Source: a virus. Taken from it: a stretch of DNA of 24,752 nt. Positions 12,012 through 18,964 of the stretch are shown piece after piece. Numbering within the stretch: the stretch's first letter is position 1; the number at the start of each line of letters is the position of its first letter. The DNA is taken from positions 1 through 24,752 of IMG/VR virus record IMGVR_UViG_3300010297_000080. One strand, 5' to 3'. Below the pieces are notes generated by a model. The model ran no database searches. It was not told the origin of the DNA and saw only the letters and a program-made list of their open reading frames with translations. The position numbers and the translations under genes were made by a program.

Positions 12012-14071
12012 ATTCTTCTACTTATTTTCCCTGAGTTATCAAACTTTGGCAACAACCTTTTTATGTGCCTGTGCGAAACTTTGTTTATAGGATTGCGCCA
12101 AGCAGCCAAGCTTAACATCGAGGCAACCGACAAGTCATTCTTTGTCCACTTCTTTGAAGGTTCAAACTTAGTCCAATCGTCCAAAAGTTCATTAAAGGGA
12201 CAAACCCCAAAACCATCAGCCCTTCTTCCTATAAAGTCGTAAACGTGGCTTATGAGTATGTTCACAAGCTCTCTTCGTTTTGTTTCGTCCTTCATGTAAA
12301 AACCAAAAGCTTTGAGTCTTCTTTTTATGTCGGTTTCTAATGGGTCGTGAAGTAAGTAGCCCGAACGCCCCCTGTCGACGAAGTGGTTAACACACCCTAC
12401 TTTGTTTCTTTCAATTAGAATCGGCGCGGAATAAAACTCAGCAGCCATAATCATATCTTCGTAAAATATCTCAGGCTTTGGAGGTCTGTGTAAGTACAAG
12501 GCGCACCACTCTGTTCCGTTTGCACCGCTAACTAAAGCAGCAGCGTTAGAGCCGTCTTTATCTACCGTTTCTCCCGTGTCGATTGGGTCAACGCCAATTC
12601 TAAACTCGTCCCTTGCGGGGGTCATCTGACCGTTTCTAAACACATAAGCGTTTTGGTCTTCTAACCTCGACAACTCGCTAATAAGCCACCTTCCGTTTCC
12701 GTGTGATTTAAACTTAACGATACCCTCGTCGTGACCTCCCTCTCTGTAAAAGTCCCCGCGTCTTAGGTGGTCTGCCCCACCGTTTTCGTTAAATTCGTAT
12801 TGGTCGTAAATGTTTTTAAGGTCAAGTGGCGAAGAGTTTGTGTCTGCTAAAAATATATCAGACTCATCTTGAGGAAACTTCCTTCTATAAGATATTAAGT
12901 CGTTTCCCGTTAACCTAGACATTTTAGCCTCGTGATACTTTTTGGTAAACTCAATTTGTGAGTACCCCCACTTATCAATAAAAGCTTGCCCTTCGTGCGA
13001 GCCTCTAAACCCGTACCAAGCTGGGTTAAAATACCGAATAAGACCACTCTTTGTACTTTTTAGAAATGGGTCTAATTCGTTTGGGTCTGATTTATCGAAC
13101 AAACTTCTAGTAGCTTCTGCCGCTGCCTTTTCGGTTTGGTCGTCGTCTACTGTTGTTGTCAGTATTGCTTTACCTATAATGTTTGCGCCGTCCTCTAAAG
13201 TAGGTCTTGAAATGTACCACCTTTTCTCAGGGTCAACACCCGTTTCGGGTTTTGCAATCTCATCGTGATAAACAAACGTGTTTCGCGAACCGTCGAGGGC
13301 TGCGTTGGATGCTGATTCGTAATAAATACGAGAGCCTAAATAGTCGCCCGTTTCCCCGCCAAGCTCCTCCTTTTTGGATGAGGGCATATCGAAAACAAGT
13401 TCTGTCTTTGGGTTTGCGTTTCCTGTGGATTTTGGTTTCCAAAGTGGGTGCATCTTTTTCCAAGCCCGAATAATAATATCCCCAAAAACTTTGTCTTTCG
13501 CATCGTTTCGTGTCTTTGACTGAATGGCGAAGTTAGCCGCGTATTGGCTTATTGTAGAAAGGTAGCCGTTAGCACAAGCAAAGGTGGTTTTAGAAAAACG
13601 ACGACCTGAGAAAAGCAGTAGCCCGTGAAGGTTTGGGTTTGTTTTAACGTACTCCCAAACGTACCACAAATCTCTTTGCGCGTCGATAAAGCTTGCGTTT
13701 CCAACCCCACCCGTAGAGCCGTCAACCTTGCTTATTGTGATTGGAAAATAGTTTAATAAAAAGTAGTGGTCGCCTGTAACGTACTCTAGGGTTATGTTGT
13801 CGTTGCTCCCGTTAAAGAACCAAAAACCACGCCTTACCCTTGTGTGTTCTCGGTCTGCTATTTTTTTCTTTATTTCGGGGGGTTGCGTGTCAAACTCTTC
13901 TTTTAAGTTGACGTAAGGAAATGTTCTTTTGTTTTCGTCCTTTACCCCGTAGTTGGCAATGTCGGTTATGTTTGGTGGGGAAGGTAAGGTTATTTGAATC
14001 CCACCGCGAAGAGTTCTCTCTCGCTTAAATGCTAAGTACGCTTTTTTTTCTTCGCTACCCTTTGTTGGCAT
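12008..14071 (-). CDS. Terminase large subunit (DNA-packaging ATPase/nuclease)
   Basis: The protein has 687 residues. The ATPase domain carries a deviant Walker A at 156-162 (G-R-R-F-S-K-T, Ser in place of the usual Gly before Lys) and a Walker B with catalytic Glu at about 266-271 (FVYHDE). A coupling segment 'AILTTTVDDD' lies near 303-310. The RNase H-like nuclease domain begins around 490 with 'RIGVDPIDTG' (first Asp, D495), and 'ILIERNKVG' and the C-terminal Asp-containing helices supply the rest. The length fits large terminases of podovirus or crAss-like phages. It pumps DNA into the prohead and cuts concatemers. It overlaps the 105-residue gene upstream by 17 nt, a candidate small-subunit position. 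Confidence 0.92.
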   Translation of the reverse strand: MPTKGSEEKKAYLAFKRERTLRGGIQITLPSPPNITDIANYGVKDENKRTFPYVNLKEEFDTQPPEIKKKIADREHTRVRRGFWFFNGSNDNITLEYVTGDHYFLLNYFPITISKVDGSTGGVGNASFIDAQRDLWYVWEYVKTNPNLHGLLLFSGRRFSKTTFACANGYLSTISQYAANFAIQSKTRNDAKDKVFGDIIIRAWKKMHPLWKPKSTGNANPKTELVFDMPSSKKEELGGETGDYLGSRIYYESASNAALDGSRNTFVYHDEIAKPETGVDPEKRWYISRPTLEDGANIIGKAILTTTVDDDQTEKAAAEATRSLFDKSDPNELDPFLKSTKSGLIRYFNPAWYGFRGSHEGQAFIDKWGYSQIEFTKKYHEAKMSRLTGNDLISYRRKFPQDESDIFLADTNSSPLDLKNIYDQYEFNENGGADHLRRGDFYREGGHDEGIVKFKSHGNGRWLISELSRLEDQNAYVFRNGQMTPARDEFRIGVDPIDTGETVDKDGSNAAALVSGANGTEWCALYLHRPPKPEIFYEDMIMAAEFYSAPILIERNKVGCVNHFVDRGRSGYLLHDPLETDIKRRLKAFGFYMKDETKRRELVNILISHVYDFIGRRADGFGVCPFNELLDDWTKFEPSKKWTKNDLSVASMLSLAAWRNPINKVSHRHIKRLLPKFDNSGKISRRI

Positions 14072-14372
14072 AACTTTCAGGCGAGAAGCCTAACTGCGCT
14101 TTCTTTCGAGATTCCACAGTTGCCTTTGACTTTGTGAGTTCTATGGCTTGATAAACTTTGGGTATGTTGGTATAAAACCTATCTACGCGCTCTTGAAGCT
14201 TGTCGTCTTTGTCGCTATTGATGTCGTACTGAACATCGCCCAAAGCTTCTGTCATTTGCTTTAGTTTGTAGCGCAAGGTTACGTACAAATTAGCGTCAAT
14301 CTCATCTGAAAAAACCTCCACTAATTTATCGTATTCCTTTTTTAGTTTTTCATACTCAAGCTTGTAGTCCAT
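14055..14372 (-). CDS. Helical protein, candidate small terminase or packaging factor
   Basis: The protein has 105 residues. The N-terminal 55 are a clear coiled coil (YKLEYEKLKKEYDKLVEVF ... YKLKQMTEALGDV), and a second helix at about 80-97 is basic (ELTKSKATVESRKKAQLGF). There is no recognised helix-turn-helix. Its position directly before, and overlapping, the large terminase gene is the usual place of a small subunit, but size and sequence do not prove it. It overlaps the tandem cpn10-like gene upstream by 17 nt. Confidence 0.6.
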   Translation of the reverse strand: MDYKLEYEKLKKEYDKLVEVFSDEIDANLYVTLRYKLKQMTEALGDVQYDINSDKDDKLQERVDRFYTNIPKVYQAIELTKSKATVESRKKAQLGFSPESYANKG

Positions 14373-15135
14373 CTTCTTTCCACAGAGCCAAAATTTGCTC
14401 CTCTTTTATTACATTAAAATTATCTCTAAAAACAGAGTTCTTTTTGAAAACAACTCTTTCTCCCTTGTGCTTACCTTCGGTTACAATACCCACAGAAGCC
14501 GTGCCCATAAGTGTGCGAATAGGAACTAATAAGTTTCCTTTTTCTTGCATTTGGTCAAACGGTTCTACAACACACCACCCTTCCATAATCTCTCCGTTAC
14601 AATGTGTTATGTATCGGTTGTGTATTGCTTTTAGCTTTTGCCCCCGATAACTAACCTCGTAGTCTGCGTGTTGTGTAAACTCAACGATGTCGCCTTTTTT
14701 GTAAACATTTGAGACAATAACCTCTGCTTTTTGCTCCACTTCTTTTTCAAGCGATAGCTTGCTTTTCTTTTCGGTTATTGGTTTACAAACGGTAACGTGG
14801 TAAAGCGGTTCAATGTTTGTTTTGTTCAACTTAAAAAGCGCAACGGGCATAAACCCCTCAACGTCTGCTTTAAACTTTCTGTCGGGGATTGAGAATATAT
14901 CCTTTCCTTCGTGCTTGATGTGGTTTTCGTCTTTGTAAACCATGTGGGAGAAGTAAACTACATCTCCCGCTTTTATTGGTTCGTCTTTTGGGCAAGCTAA
15001 TATTTCACCAAACTGAAAGACGTTATCGAACTCTGAGCCAAATTGAGCGGCTTGATGAAACACCTTGCCAGCAATATTTATTTCGTATTGCTTTTTTGAA
15101 GGTACTTGTATTAAAAACCGCCCGATACTTTTCAT
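14356..15135 (-). CDS. Tandem cpn10/GroES-fold protein, three units
   Basis: The protein has 259 residues. Three stretches share the core of the GroES barrel: unit 1 about 6-102 (FLIQVPSKKQ, FGEILACPKDEPIKAGDVVYF, then GKDIFSIPDRK), unit 2 about 111-178 (YHVTVCKPITEKKS, YKKGDIVEFTQHADYEVSYRG), and unit 3 about 186-253 (WCVVEPFDQMQEKGNLLVP, GKHKGERVVFKKNSVF, ending KEEQILALW, like the E-x-x-ILA end of GroES). The signature G-D/E-x-V-x-F recurs at 57-62, 148-153 and 225-230. Each unit could replace one or more protomers of a seven-membered co-chaperonin, or the protein could be a barrel adaptor. This is a sequence reading by eye, not a profile match. It lies in the operon of the terminase gene. 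Confidence 0.6.
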   Translation of the reverse strand: MKSIGRFLIQVPSKKQYEINIAGKVFHQAAQFGSEFDNVFQFGEILACPKDEPIKAGDVVYFSHMVYKDENHIKHEGKDIFSIPDRKFKADVEGFMPVALFKLNKTNIEPLYHVTVCKPITEKKSKLSLEKEVEQKAEVIVSNVYKKGDIVEFTQHADYEVSYRGQKLKAIHNRYITHCNGEIMEGWCVVEPFDQMQEKGNLLVPIRTLMGTASVGIVTEGKHKGERVVFKKNSVFRDNFNVIKEEQILALWKEDGLQA

Positions 15136-15392
15136 AAATTCTGTTCAAGACCACACCAACTAAAGGGGTAAGATTTCCAAACCTTCTCTGTTGGGTATTC
15201 TTCTTTTGTGTTTATAGCCACAACTTCAACTCTCGGTTCTCCACCTTCCATAACGAAAATTTCGTTTACGATTATTGCAGTTACCTTTATTCCGCTTTGA
15301 CCAATCTCCCCGCCAACATTAAATCGCATTTCTTGTTTTTGCGAGGGGAAAATGATTGTTACGCTACGAACGTCGTTGTATCTACTTAGCAT
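15132..15392 (-). CDS. 86-residue beta-rich protein of unknown function
   Basis: ATG at 15392 overlaps the end of the upstream gene by 11 nt; its stop couples to the tandem cpn10-like gene (ATGA). Alternating hydrophobic strands (SVTIIFPSQKQEMRFNVGG, IKVTAIIVNEIFVMEGG, PRVEVVAINTKEEY) suggest a small beta-barrel or sandwich. The C-terminus has 'SYPFSWCGLEQNL'. No family recognised; co-translation with the tandem cpn10 gene hints at a shared job. Confidence 0.65.
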   Translation of the reverse strand: MLSRYNDVRSVTIIFPSQKQEMRFNVGGEIGQSGIKVTAIIVNEIFVMEGGEPRVEVVAINTKEEYPTEKVWKSYPFSWCGLEQNL

Positions 15393-15684
15393 CTTTTACT
15401 GAGGCAAAGGCGGCTTCAAAAGCGTCCTTAGACCAAATTGAAAGTTCTCCTGTTTGGTCTTTAACAATAAAATCACCGTTGTAACCAATAAAAATACCTT
15501 TTGAGTTTTTTAAAACCACTCGGTACTTTCTAGGAGCGCCACCTTTAGGCTTAACCTCTATTGGCTCAAAGTAAACACCACCAAAAGGAAGGGATTCTCT
15601 TTTCTCGTACAAAGATTTTAGTTCTCTGTCGCTAATTCTAACAGCGTCCACGTCCTTTTCGTTTTTCTGTAAATAAGGTTTCAT
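15382..15684 (-). CDS. 100-residue protein of unknown function
   Basis: I place the start at ATG 15684 because the -7 box (15700-15707) overlaps the upstream TTG at 15702. The protein is mixed alpha/beta with a charged N-terminus (KPYLQKNEKDVDAVRISDRELKSL) and a beta-rich centre (GGVYFEPIEVKP, YRVVLKNSKGIFIGYNGDFIV). No motif or family recognised. It starts a transcript leading into the tandem cpn10-like protein and terminase. Confidence 0.65.
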   Translation of the reverse strand: MKPYLQKNEKDVDAVRISDRELKSLYEKRESLPFGGVYFEPIEVKPKGGAPRKYRVVLKNSKGIFIGYNGDFIVKDQTGELSIWSKDAFEAAFASVKDAK

Positions 15685-15699
15685 AATAACAAATTTTTG

Positions 15700-15707
15700 C
15701 AAATATA
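15700..15707 (-). promoter_or_regulatory. -7 box of the 15684 gene
   Basis: The minus strand reads TATATTTG, 15 nt before the ATG at 15684. Confidence 0.6.
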
Positions 15708-15734
15708 CGCAAAAGAACCCTTAGTCATTGCTTG

Positions 15735-16073
15735 TTAAAACGGTAGGTCGTCTTCAACCTCGGCTAGTGACTCTTTTGGCTCTTGTGGTTTAGGTGCTTT
15801 TTGCGAGCCTCCTTCAATCTTCCAAGCCTTTACGTCTGTGTAGTACTTTTCTTTGTACTCACGAGATTCGATGTCGATGTGTGCGGTTATATCGTCGCCC
15901 CCTGTAAATCCTTTTAGCGAGTCGATGACATCTTCTCCCCAAGCTACAATCTTTACATTTTTCGGGTACTTATCCCCTGTTTCAACCAAGAACTCTTGTT
16001 TTTTCCAAACACCGTTTTTTCCTTCTCCTGATGCGAAGTCTAGTAGCTTCACGAATTTTGCTTTTAATTCCAT
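15735..16073 (-). CDS. DUF3127-type SSB-like OB-fold protein
   Basis: The protein has 112 residues from ATG 16073; the TATATTTG box at 16089-16096 rules out the TTG start at 16091. The signature of DUF3127 is nearly complete: 'WKKQEFLVETGDKYPKNVKIVAWGEDVID' then 'DITAHIDIESREYKEKYYTDVKAWKIEGG', an OB-fold pattern found in Bacteroidota and their phages. The tail is Pro/Lys-rich and ends in E-V-E-D-D-L-P-F, the acidic, Phe-terminated tip by which SSB proteins contact partners. It would coat single-stranded DNA during phage replication or recombination and is adjacent to recA, fitting that job. Confidence 0.85.
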   Translation of the reverse strand: MELKAKFVKLLDFASGEGKNGVWKKQEFLVETGDKYPKNVKIVAWGEDVIDSLKGFTGGDDITAHIDIESREYKEKYYTDVKAWKIEGGSQKAPKPQEPKESLAEVEDDLPF

Positions 16074-16088
16074 TTTTTTCAGTTTTGG

Positions 16089-16096
16089 CAAATATA
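16089..16096 (-). promoter_or_regulatory. -7 box of the SSB-like gene
   Basis: The minus strand reads TATATTTG, 15 nt before the ATG at 16073, with the A-rich leader CCAAAACTGAAAAAA. Confidence 0.6.
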
Positions 16097-16107
16097 AGTA
16101 AAAACTT

Positions 16108-16197
16108 TTAATCTAGGCACATTTCGTCCAAATTTATTTCGTGGTAGTTTAAAGCCTCGTTTACCTTATCCAAGAATGTTTGTTTTAAATACGTATT
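16108..16197 (-). other. 29-codon in-frame extension after the recA stop
   Basis: After the TGA at 16198-16200 the recA frame stays open for 29 codons to a TAA at 16108-16110. The would-be product starts NTYLKQTFLDKVNEALNYHE and ends in an acidic INLDEMCLD. It could be a lost C-terminal tail (RecA tails are acidic), a readthrough product, or a small gene starting at a TTG inside it. Without a comparison the choice is open. There is no other gene in this gap. Confidence 0.4.
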
Positions 16198-17073
16198 TCA
16201 AAAGACTTGTTTTTTAATTTCTTCAAAGTTATCCTCCACAATGTTTAGCGCTGCGGTTTCTCCTTGTGCTTTTTCTTCGTTGTACTTGTACCAACTACCG
16301 CCCTTTGTGATTATCCCTTGCTCTAAGGCTAGTTGCAAGAGTTCATAGCTCTGCGAGATTCCTTTGCCGTAGAAAACTTTTGTTTCAGTTTTTGTGAATG
16401 GCGGGGCTAGTTTGTTTTTTACGAATTTGATTTTGATGAGGTCGTTTCCGTCTTCTTTTGTTCGGTTAAACTCTAGCCTCATAGAAGCGTAAAACCTAAG
16501 TGCGTTACCACCTGTTGTTACTCTAGGGTCTCCAAAGCTAACACCAATCTTTGACCTAAACTGATTAATAAAAATAACAAGTGTTTTTGTTCGGTTTGCT
16601 ACTCCTACAAGTTTGCGCAAAGTTTGGCTCATAAGTCTTGCGTGAAGTCCAATAACCGAATCGCCAACTTGACCTTCTATTTCTGCTTTTGGGGTTAGTG
16701 CAGCAACAGAGTCCACAACAACAACTCCGTACTTACCACTTTCGCAAGCTTCAATAACAGCGTTCAGTCCTTCCTCCCCGTTGTCGGGTTGCCCAAAGTC
16801 AGTTAAGCTAAAGTCCACACCAAGATTCTGTGCGTACTCTCTGTCAAAAGCGTGTTCAGCATCTATGTAGGCTGCTCTCAGTTTTTTTTTGTTTGCTTGT
16901 GCTACTGTGTGAATAGCAAGTGTTGTTTTGGAAGTAGACTCAAAACCGAACAACTCTACAATCCTTCCTCGGGGAAACCCTCCAATACCCGAAGCCATGT
17001 CTACTAAAAAACTACCAGTAGAAATAACATCTACTTTCTCGGTTACTGTACTATCTAAACTTACTAATTTCAC
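16198..17073 (-). CDS. recA: RecA/UvsX-type recombinase
   Basis: The protein has 291 residues, shorter than bacterial RecA (about 350) because the C-terminal domain is reduced. Core motifs: Walker A at 43-50 (GFESTSKT, with Ser where RecA has Gly), catalytic Glu at about E73 in 'IDAEHAFD', Walker B 'YGVVVVDSVAALTP' near 114-127, and the L2 DNA-binding segment 'FINQFRSKIGVSFGDPRVTTGGNALRFYAS'. It also keeps the C-terminal 'GGSWYKYNEEKAQGE', which in RecA reads GSWYSYGEERLGQG. It forms filaments on single-stranded DNA and pairs homologous strands for recombination-dependent replication and repair. It has a structured leader of about 110 nt (17074-17185) and its own promoter at 17188-17195. Confidence 0.93.
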   Translation of the reverse strand: MKLVSLDSTVTEKVDVISTGSFLVDMASGIGGFPRGRIVELFGFESTSKTTLAIHTVAQANKKKLRAAYIDAEHAFDREYAQNLGVDFSLTDFGQPDNGEEGLNAVIEACESGKYGVVVVDSVAALTPKAEIEGQVGDSVIGLHARLMSQTLRKLVGVANRTKTLVIFINQFRSKIGVSFGDPRVTTGGNALRFYASMRLEFNRTKEDGNDLIKIKFVKNKLAPPFTKTETKVFYGKGISQSYELLQLALEQGIITKGGSWYKYNEEKAQGETAALNIVEDNFEEIKKQVF

Positions 17074-17105
17074 TTATTTTTTTTTGTATTAAGTTTTATC
17101 TAATC

Positions 17106-17138
17106 TTACTTAGTCTACGATAACACTGTACTAAGTAA
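17106..17138 (-). promoter_or_regulatory. recA leader stem-loop B
   Basis: TTACTTAGT pairs perfectly with ACTAAGTAA (9 bp) around a 15-nt loop, about 33 nt before the recA ATG. It could be an RNA control hairpin or, as DNA, an operator. Confidence 0.55.
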
Positions 17139-17141
17139 TAA

Positions 17142-17169
17142 CTGCTCCGAGATAAGAAACTTAGAGCAG
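17142..17169 (-). promoter_or_regulatory. recA leader stem-loop A
   Basis: CTGCTC pairs with GAGCAG around a 16-nt loop at the 5' end of the predicted recA message, directly upstream of stem-loop B. Confidence 0.5.
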
Positions 17170-17187
17170 TAAACAGAAAAAAGCCGT

Positions 17188-17195
17188 CAAAGATA
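17188..17195 (-). promoter_or_regulatory. -7 box of recA
   Basis: The minus strand reads TATCTTTG. Transcription would start near 17182, giving a leader of about 110 nt, much longer than other leaders here (15-22 nt). Confidence 0.6.
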
Positions 17196-17334
17196 AAGAA
17201 CGCGCAAGCGCGCGCGGGAGAACCCGCATTTTATCTTGTTGACTTTCTCTGCTCGTCGATGAAGTATCCTCGTCGCAGTACCTTTTTGTTGGGGCACGCC
17301 GTCAACTCGCCCGATGAGAAACTTTAACTCATCG
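17193..17334 (-). ncRNA. Candidate structured small RNA upstream of recA
   Basis: A TATCTTTG box at 17338-17345 would start a minus-strand transcript near 17333. Over the next 140 nt it can form: CGATGAG/CTCATCG (17312-17334, 7 bp), a long-range GTTGAC/GTCAAC pair (17301-17306 with 17238-17243), CGACGAGG/CTTCATCG (17257-17275, one mismatch, one G-U), GCGGG/CCCGC (17214-17227), and CGCGC/GCGCG (17201-17212). The last is followed by TTCTTTATCTTT, which resembles a terminator. No protein frame is convincing. The same region could instead be the start of a long recA leader. No known RNA family recognised. Confidence 0.5.
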
Positions 17335-17337
17335 CGG

Positions 17338-17345
17338 CAAAGATA
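17338..17345 (-). promoter_or_regulatory. -7 box of the candidate small RNA
   Basis: The minus strand reads TATCTTTG, just before stem-loop 17312-17334. A TTG lies 16 nt upstream, shorter than the usual 19-21. Confidence 0.5.
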
Positions 17346-17392
17346 GGTAAAAAATATTTAACAAAAAAGTTTTTTATGAAGTTTTTTTTGCG

Positions 17393-17400
17393 TATGTTTG
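17393..17400 (+). promoter_or_regulatory. -7 box of the early plus-strand operon
   Basis: TATGTTTG lies 8 nt before the ATG at 17409, so the first gene of this operon should be leaderless or have only a few leader bases. Confidence 0.6.
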
Positions 17401-17408
17401 CAAAGTTT

Positions 17409-17633
17409 ATGAAACTAACCATTACCAAAACGAGGCTTAACGATTACAAGATAGTTGTTTACGGAAAAAAGGACGTTCTATTTGAATTGTTCTACGACTC
17501 TGAACAAAACGCAATTTACGATATAAATGGCTATGAAGAGTTCCCGTTTTTGAATGTTGAGGTGGAGATAGACGGAAAAAAAGACACGCTTTTTAACGCG
17601 ATAGAAAACAAAATAATTGACCAAAATGTCTAG
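17409..17633 (+). CDS. Small protein of unknown function, first gene of the early operon
   Basis: The protein has 74 residues. The frame extends to an ATG at 17376, but the promoter box at 17393-17400 lies inside that extension, so I choose ATG 17409. The product is mainly beta (KLTITKTRLNDYKIVVYGKK, VLFELFYDSEQNAIYDING, LNVEVEIDGKKDTLF) with a short C-terminal helix. No family recognised. Being first after the control region suggests an early host-takeover role, which is inference. Confidence 0.7.
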   Translation: MKLTITKTRLNDYKIVVYGKKDVLFELFYDSEQNAIYDINGYEEFPFLNVEVEIDGKKDTLFNAIENKIIDQNV

Positions 17634-17982
17634 GGAGCAACAGCAAGATTACTCAGAGTGGTTTGACGGGTTTTACACATCACCGTTTCAAGCAAAAAGG
17701 TTTTTAGATTTAATCTACGACAGTAGGTTGACTAAAGATGCGGTGAAGATTCGCAACGCAGTTCAGATTTACCAAAAGCCTTTTTCGCGGGATTTTGCGC
17801 ACATATTTTTCGAGTCACTAAGAGCCGACCAAACCGAAGTTATTATCTCAGACGATGCTTATTGCATTAAGGGAGTAACCCTTTCTCCGCCAAAAGACGT
17901 GTCAGATTTTATTGACGATTGCGTTCGGTTCGGAGTTAAGCTTATGTGGGATATTGATATTTACAAACAATACTTGGTATGA
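17626..17982 (+). CDS. 118-residue protein of unknown function
   Basis: Start chosen at ATG 17626, which overlaps the preceding stop by 8 nt; an ATG three codons earlier is possible. The sequence is aromatic-rich (YSEWFDGFYTSPFQAKRFLDLIYDS), then alpha/beta with 'DFAHIFFESLRADQTEVIISDDAYCIKGV' and an ending 'FGVKLMWDIDIYKQYLV'. No motif recognised. Its stop overlaps the next start (ATGA). Confidence 0.7.
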   Translation: MSREQQQDYSEWFDGFYTSPFQAKRFLDLIYDSRLTKDAVKIRNAVQIYQKPFSRDFAHIFFESLRADQTEVIISDDAYCIKGVTLSPPKDVSDFIDDCVRFGVKLMWDIDIYKQYLV

Positions 17983-18383
17983 CATATAAGCAGTTGAAAT
18001 CAATGCTTGACGAGATTGTTGCGCGGGCAAGAGATAACTTTGAAGACCCTAACAGTCTTTCTATTTGCGTGTCTGATTTAGCGTCGCTCATAGCTACTGT
18101 GAACGAGTCTTATGCGGTTAAGTATTACGATAAGTTGCAGTTAGAACACCAAAAAGAAGAGGAATTTTTGCAACACAAGCAAGGGCAAATAAACGAAGGA
18201 GAAAGCATTTCTAAAGCCGACTTTTGGGCGAAAATATTAGTAACCAAAAAAGACTTCGAGGTAAGAAAAGCAGATGCCGCTTACCGAACTTACCAACGAT
18301 TGTACGATAGCTGTGAAAAGCAGTTTGAAGCCATGAGAAGTAGATTATCCGTTGTTAAAAAAGAACAAGAGAAGTATGGCTAA
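17979..18383 (+). CDS. Coiled-coil protein of unknown function
   Basis: The protein has 134 residues and is almost wholly helical. Residues about 45-80 (VKYYDKLQLEHQKEEEFLQHKQGQ) and 95-130 (DFEVRKADAAYRTYQRLYDS, QFEAMRSRLSVVKKEQEK) have heptad-like charge patterns. It resembles structural or DNA-handling helper proteins, but no family can be named. It is coupled to both neighbours by overlaps. Confidence 0.7.
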   Translation: MTYKQLKSMLDEIVARARDNFEDPNSLSICVSDLASLIATVNESYAVKYYDKLQLEHQKEEEFLQHKQGQINEGESISKADFWAKILVTKKDFEVRKADAAYRTYQRLYDSCEKQFEAMRSRLSVVKKEQEKYG

Positions 18384-18630
18384 GAAACTAAACTTTAAGA
18401 ATGACGCGACTTTGATTCGTCGGATTTGCGAGGAAAAGTTTTTCGAGATTGTTGGCGGAGAAATAAGCAACCACAACTTCGATGAGAAAAAACAAGAAGT
18501 AAACCTTTGGATGTTTTATTGCGTTGATTTTTTGCGCAGGTGGACTAAGTTAGACACCGAAGGGTGTATGAGCTACGTTGGGTATTTGATAAACGATGCG
18601 ACAAGTAAGCAAGAAACAAGCGAAGAGTAA
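18376..18630 (+). CDS. 84-residue protein of unknown function
   Basis: I choose ATG 18376, overlapping the preceding stop by 8 nt, rather than 18352, which would overlap by 32. The product is 'MAKKLNFKNDATLIRRICEE' and onward, helical, with Trp and Cys residues (LWMFYCVDFLRRWTKLDTEGCMSYVGYL). It overlaps the HNH gene by 35 nt. No known family. Confidence 0.65.
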   Translation: MAKKLNFKNDATLIRRICEEKFFEIVGGEISNHNFDEKKQEVNLWMFYCVDFLRRWTKLDTEGCMSYVGYLINDATSKQETSEE

Positions 18631-18964
18631 CAGACTTGTTTATCAAACGAAAGCTCGGTTTTTGGAGCTTTTTCGCGAGGAACACGGTTACTATTTTTGT
18701 AGAGGTTGCGGGACTACTTCGGGGCGGATTGACGTTTCCCACTTAGTACCAATAGGCTACAAAAAGAACTTAGAGGCAACCGAACAAAACCTAACCTTAC
18801 ACTGCGCAAGTTGTCACAGGGCTTGGGAAAACCAAACAAGAGAAGTAACACAACTAAAAGATTACGAACAAAACTTAAAAAAGGTTAAAAGCCTTGATGA
18901 AGATTATTATAACCAAATTAAAAACAAATGGCAAATTCAAAGTGGGCAAAATACGATAACCTAA
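18596..18964 (+). CDS. HNH endonuclease with zinc-binding Cys pairs
   Basis: The protein has 122 residues. C35-x2-C38 ('FCRGCG') and C70-x2-C73 ('HCASCH') form a zinc site, and the HNH core is H49 ('DVSHLVPIG'), N65 ('EQNLTLHC') and H74. This is the compact beta-beta-alpha-metal fold. The Lys/Arg-rich N-terminus could bind DNA. Phage proteins of this type cut DNA during packaging, recombination or homing. It is in an early operon with an exonuclease gene, not next to terminase, so recombination, repair or host-DNA attack is more likely. It overlaps both neighbours (35 and 37 nt), arguing against a freely mobile homing gene. Confidence 0.85.
   Translation: MRQVSKKQAKSNRLVYQTKARFLELFREEHGYYFCRGCGTTSGRIDVSHLVPIGYKKNLEATEQNLTLHCASCHRAWENQTREVTQLKDYEQNLKKVKSLDEDYYNQIKNKWQIQSGQNTIT

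Larger units (their letters stand above)
17074..17408. other. Structured intergenic region between divergent operons
   Basis: This 335-bp gap separates recA (minus) from the early plus-strand operon. It contains two minus promoters (17338-17345 and 17188-17195), the plus promoter at 17393-17400, at least six stem-loops and the most GC-rich stretch nearby (17201-17227). No protein-coding frame is convincing. It is the most origin-like spot in the window (control region, divergent transcription, structure), but no iterons or DnaA boxes were found. Confidence 0.6.

Noticed and set aside
12942-13473. Frames of 67-108 codons overlapping the terminase gene
   Set aside because: They are shadows of the terminase frame; compositions such as Cys/Ser/Leu-rich stretches are typical of antisense reads.
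17251-17277. Two CTCGTCG copies as iterons of an origin
   Set aside because: Only two copies about 14 bp apart, and both are part of a hairpin in the candidate RNA; not enough for an iteron array.
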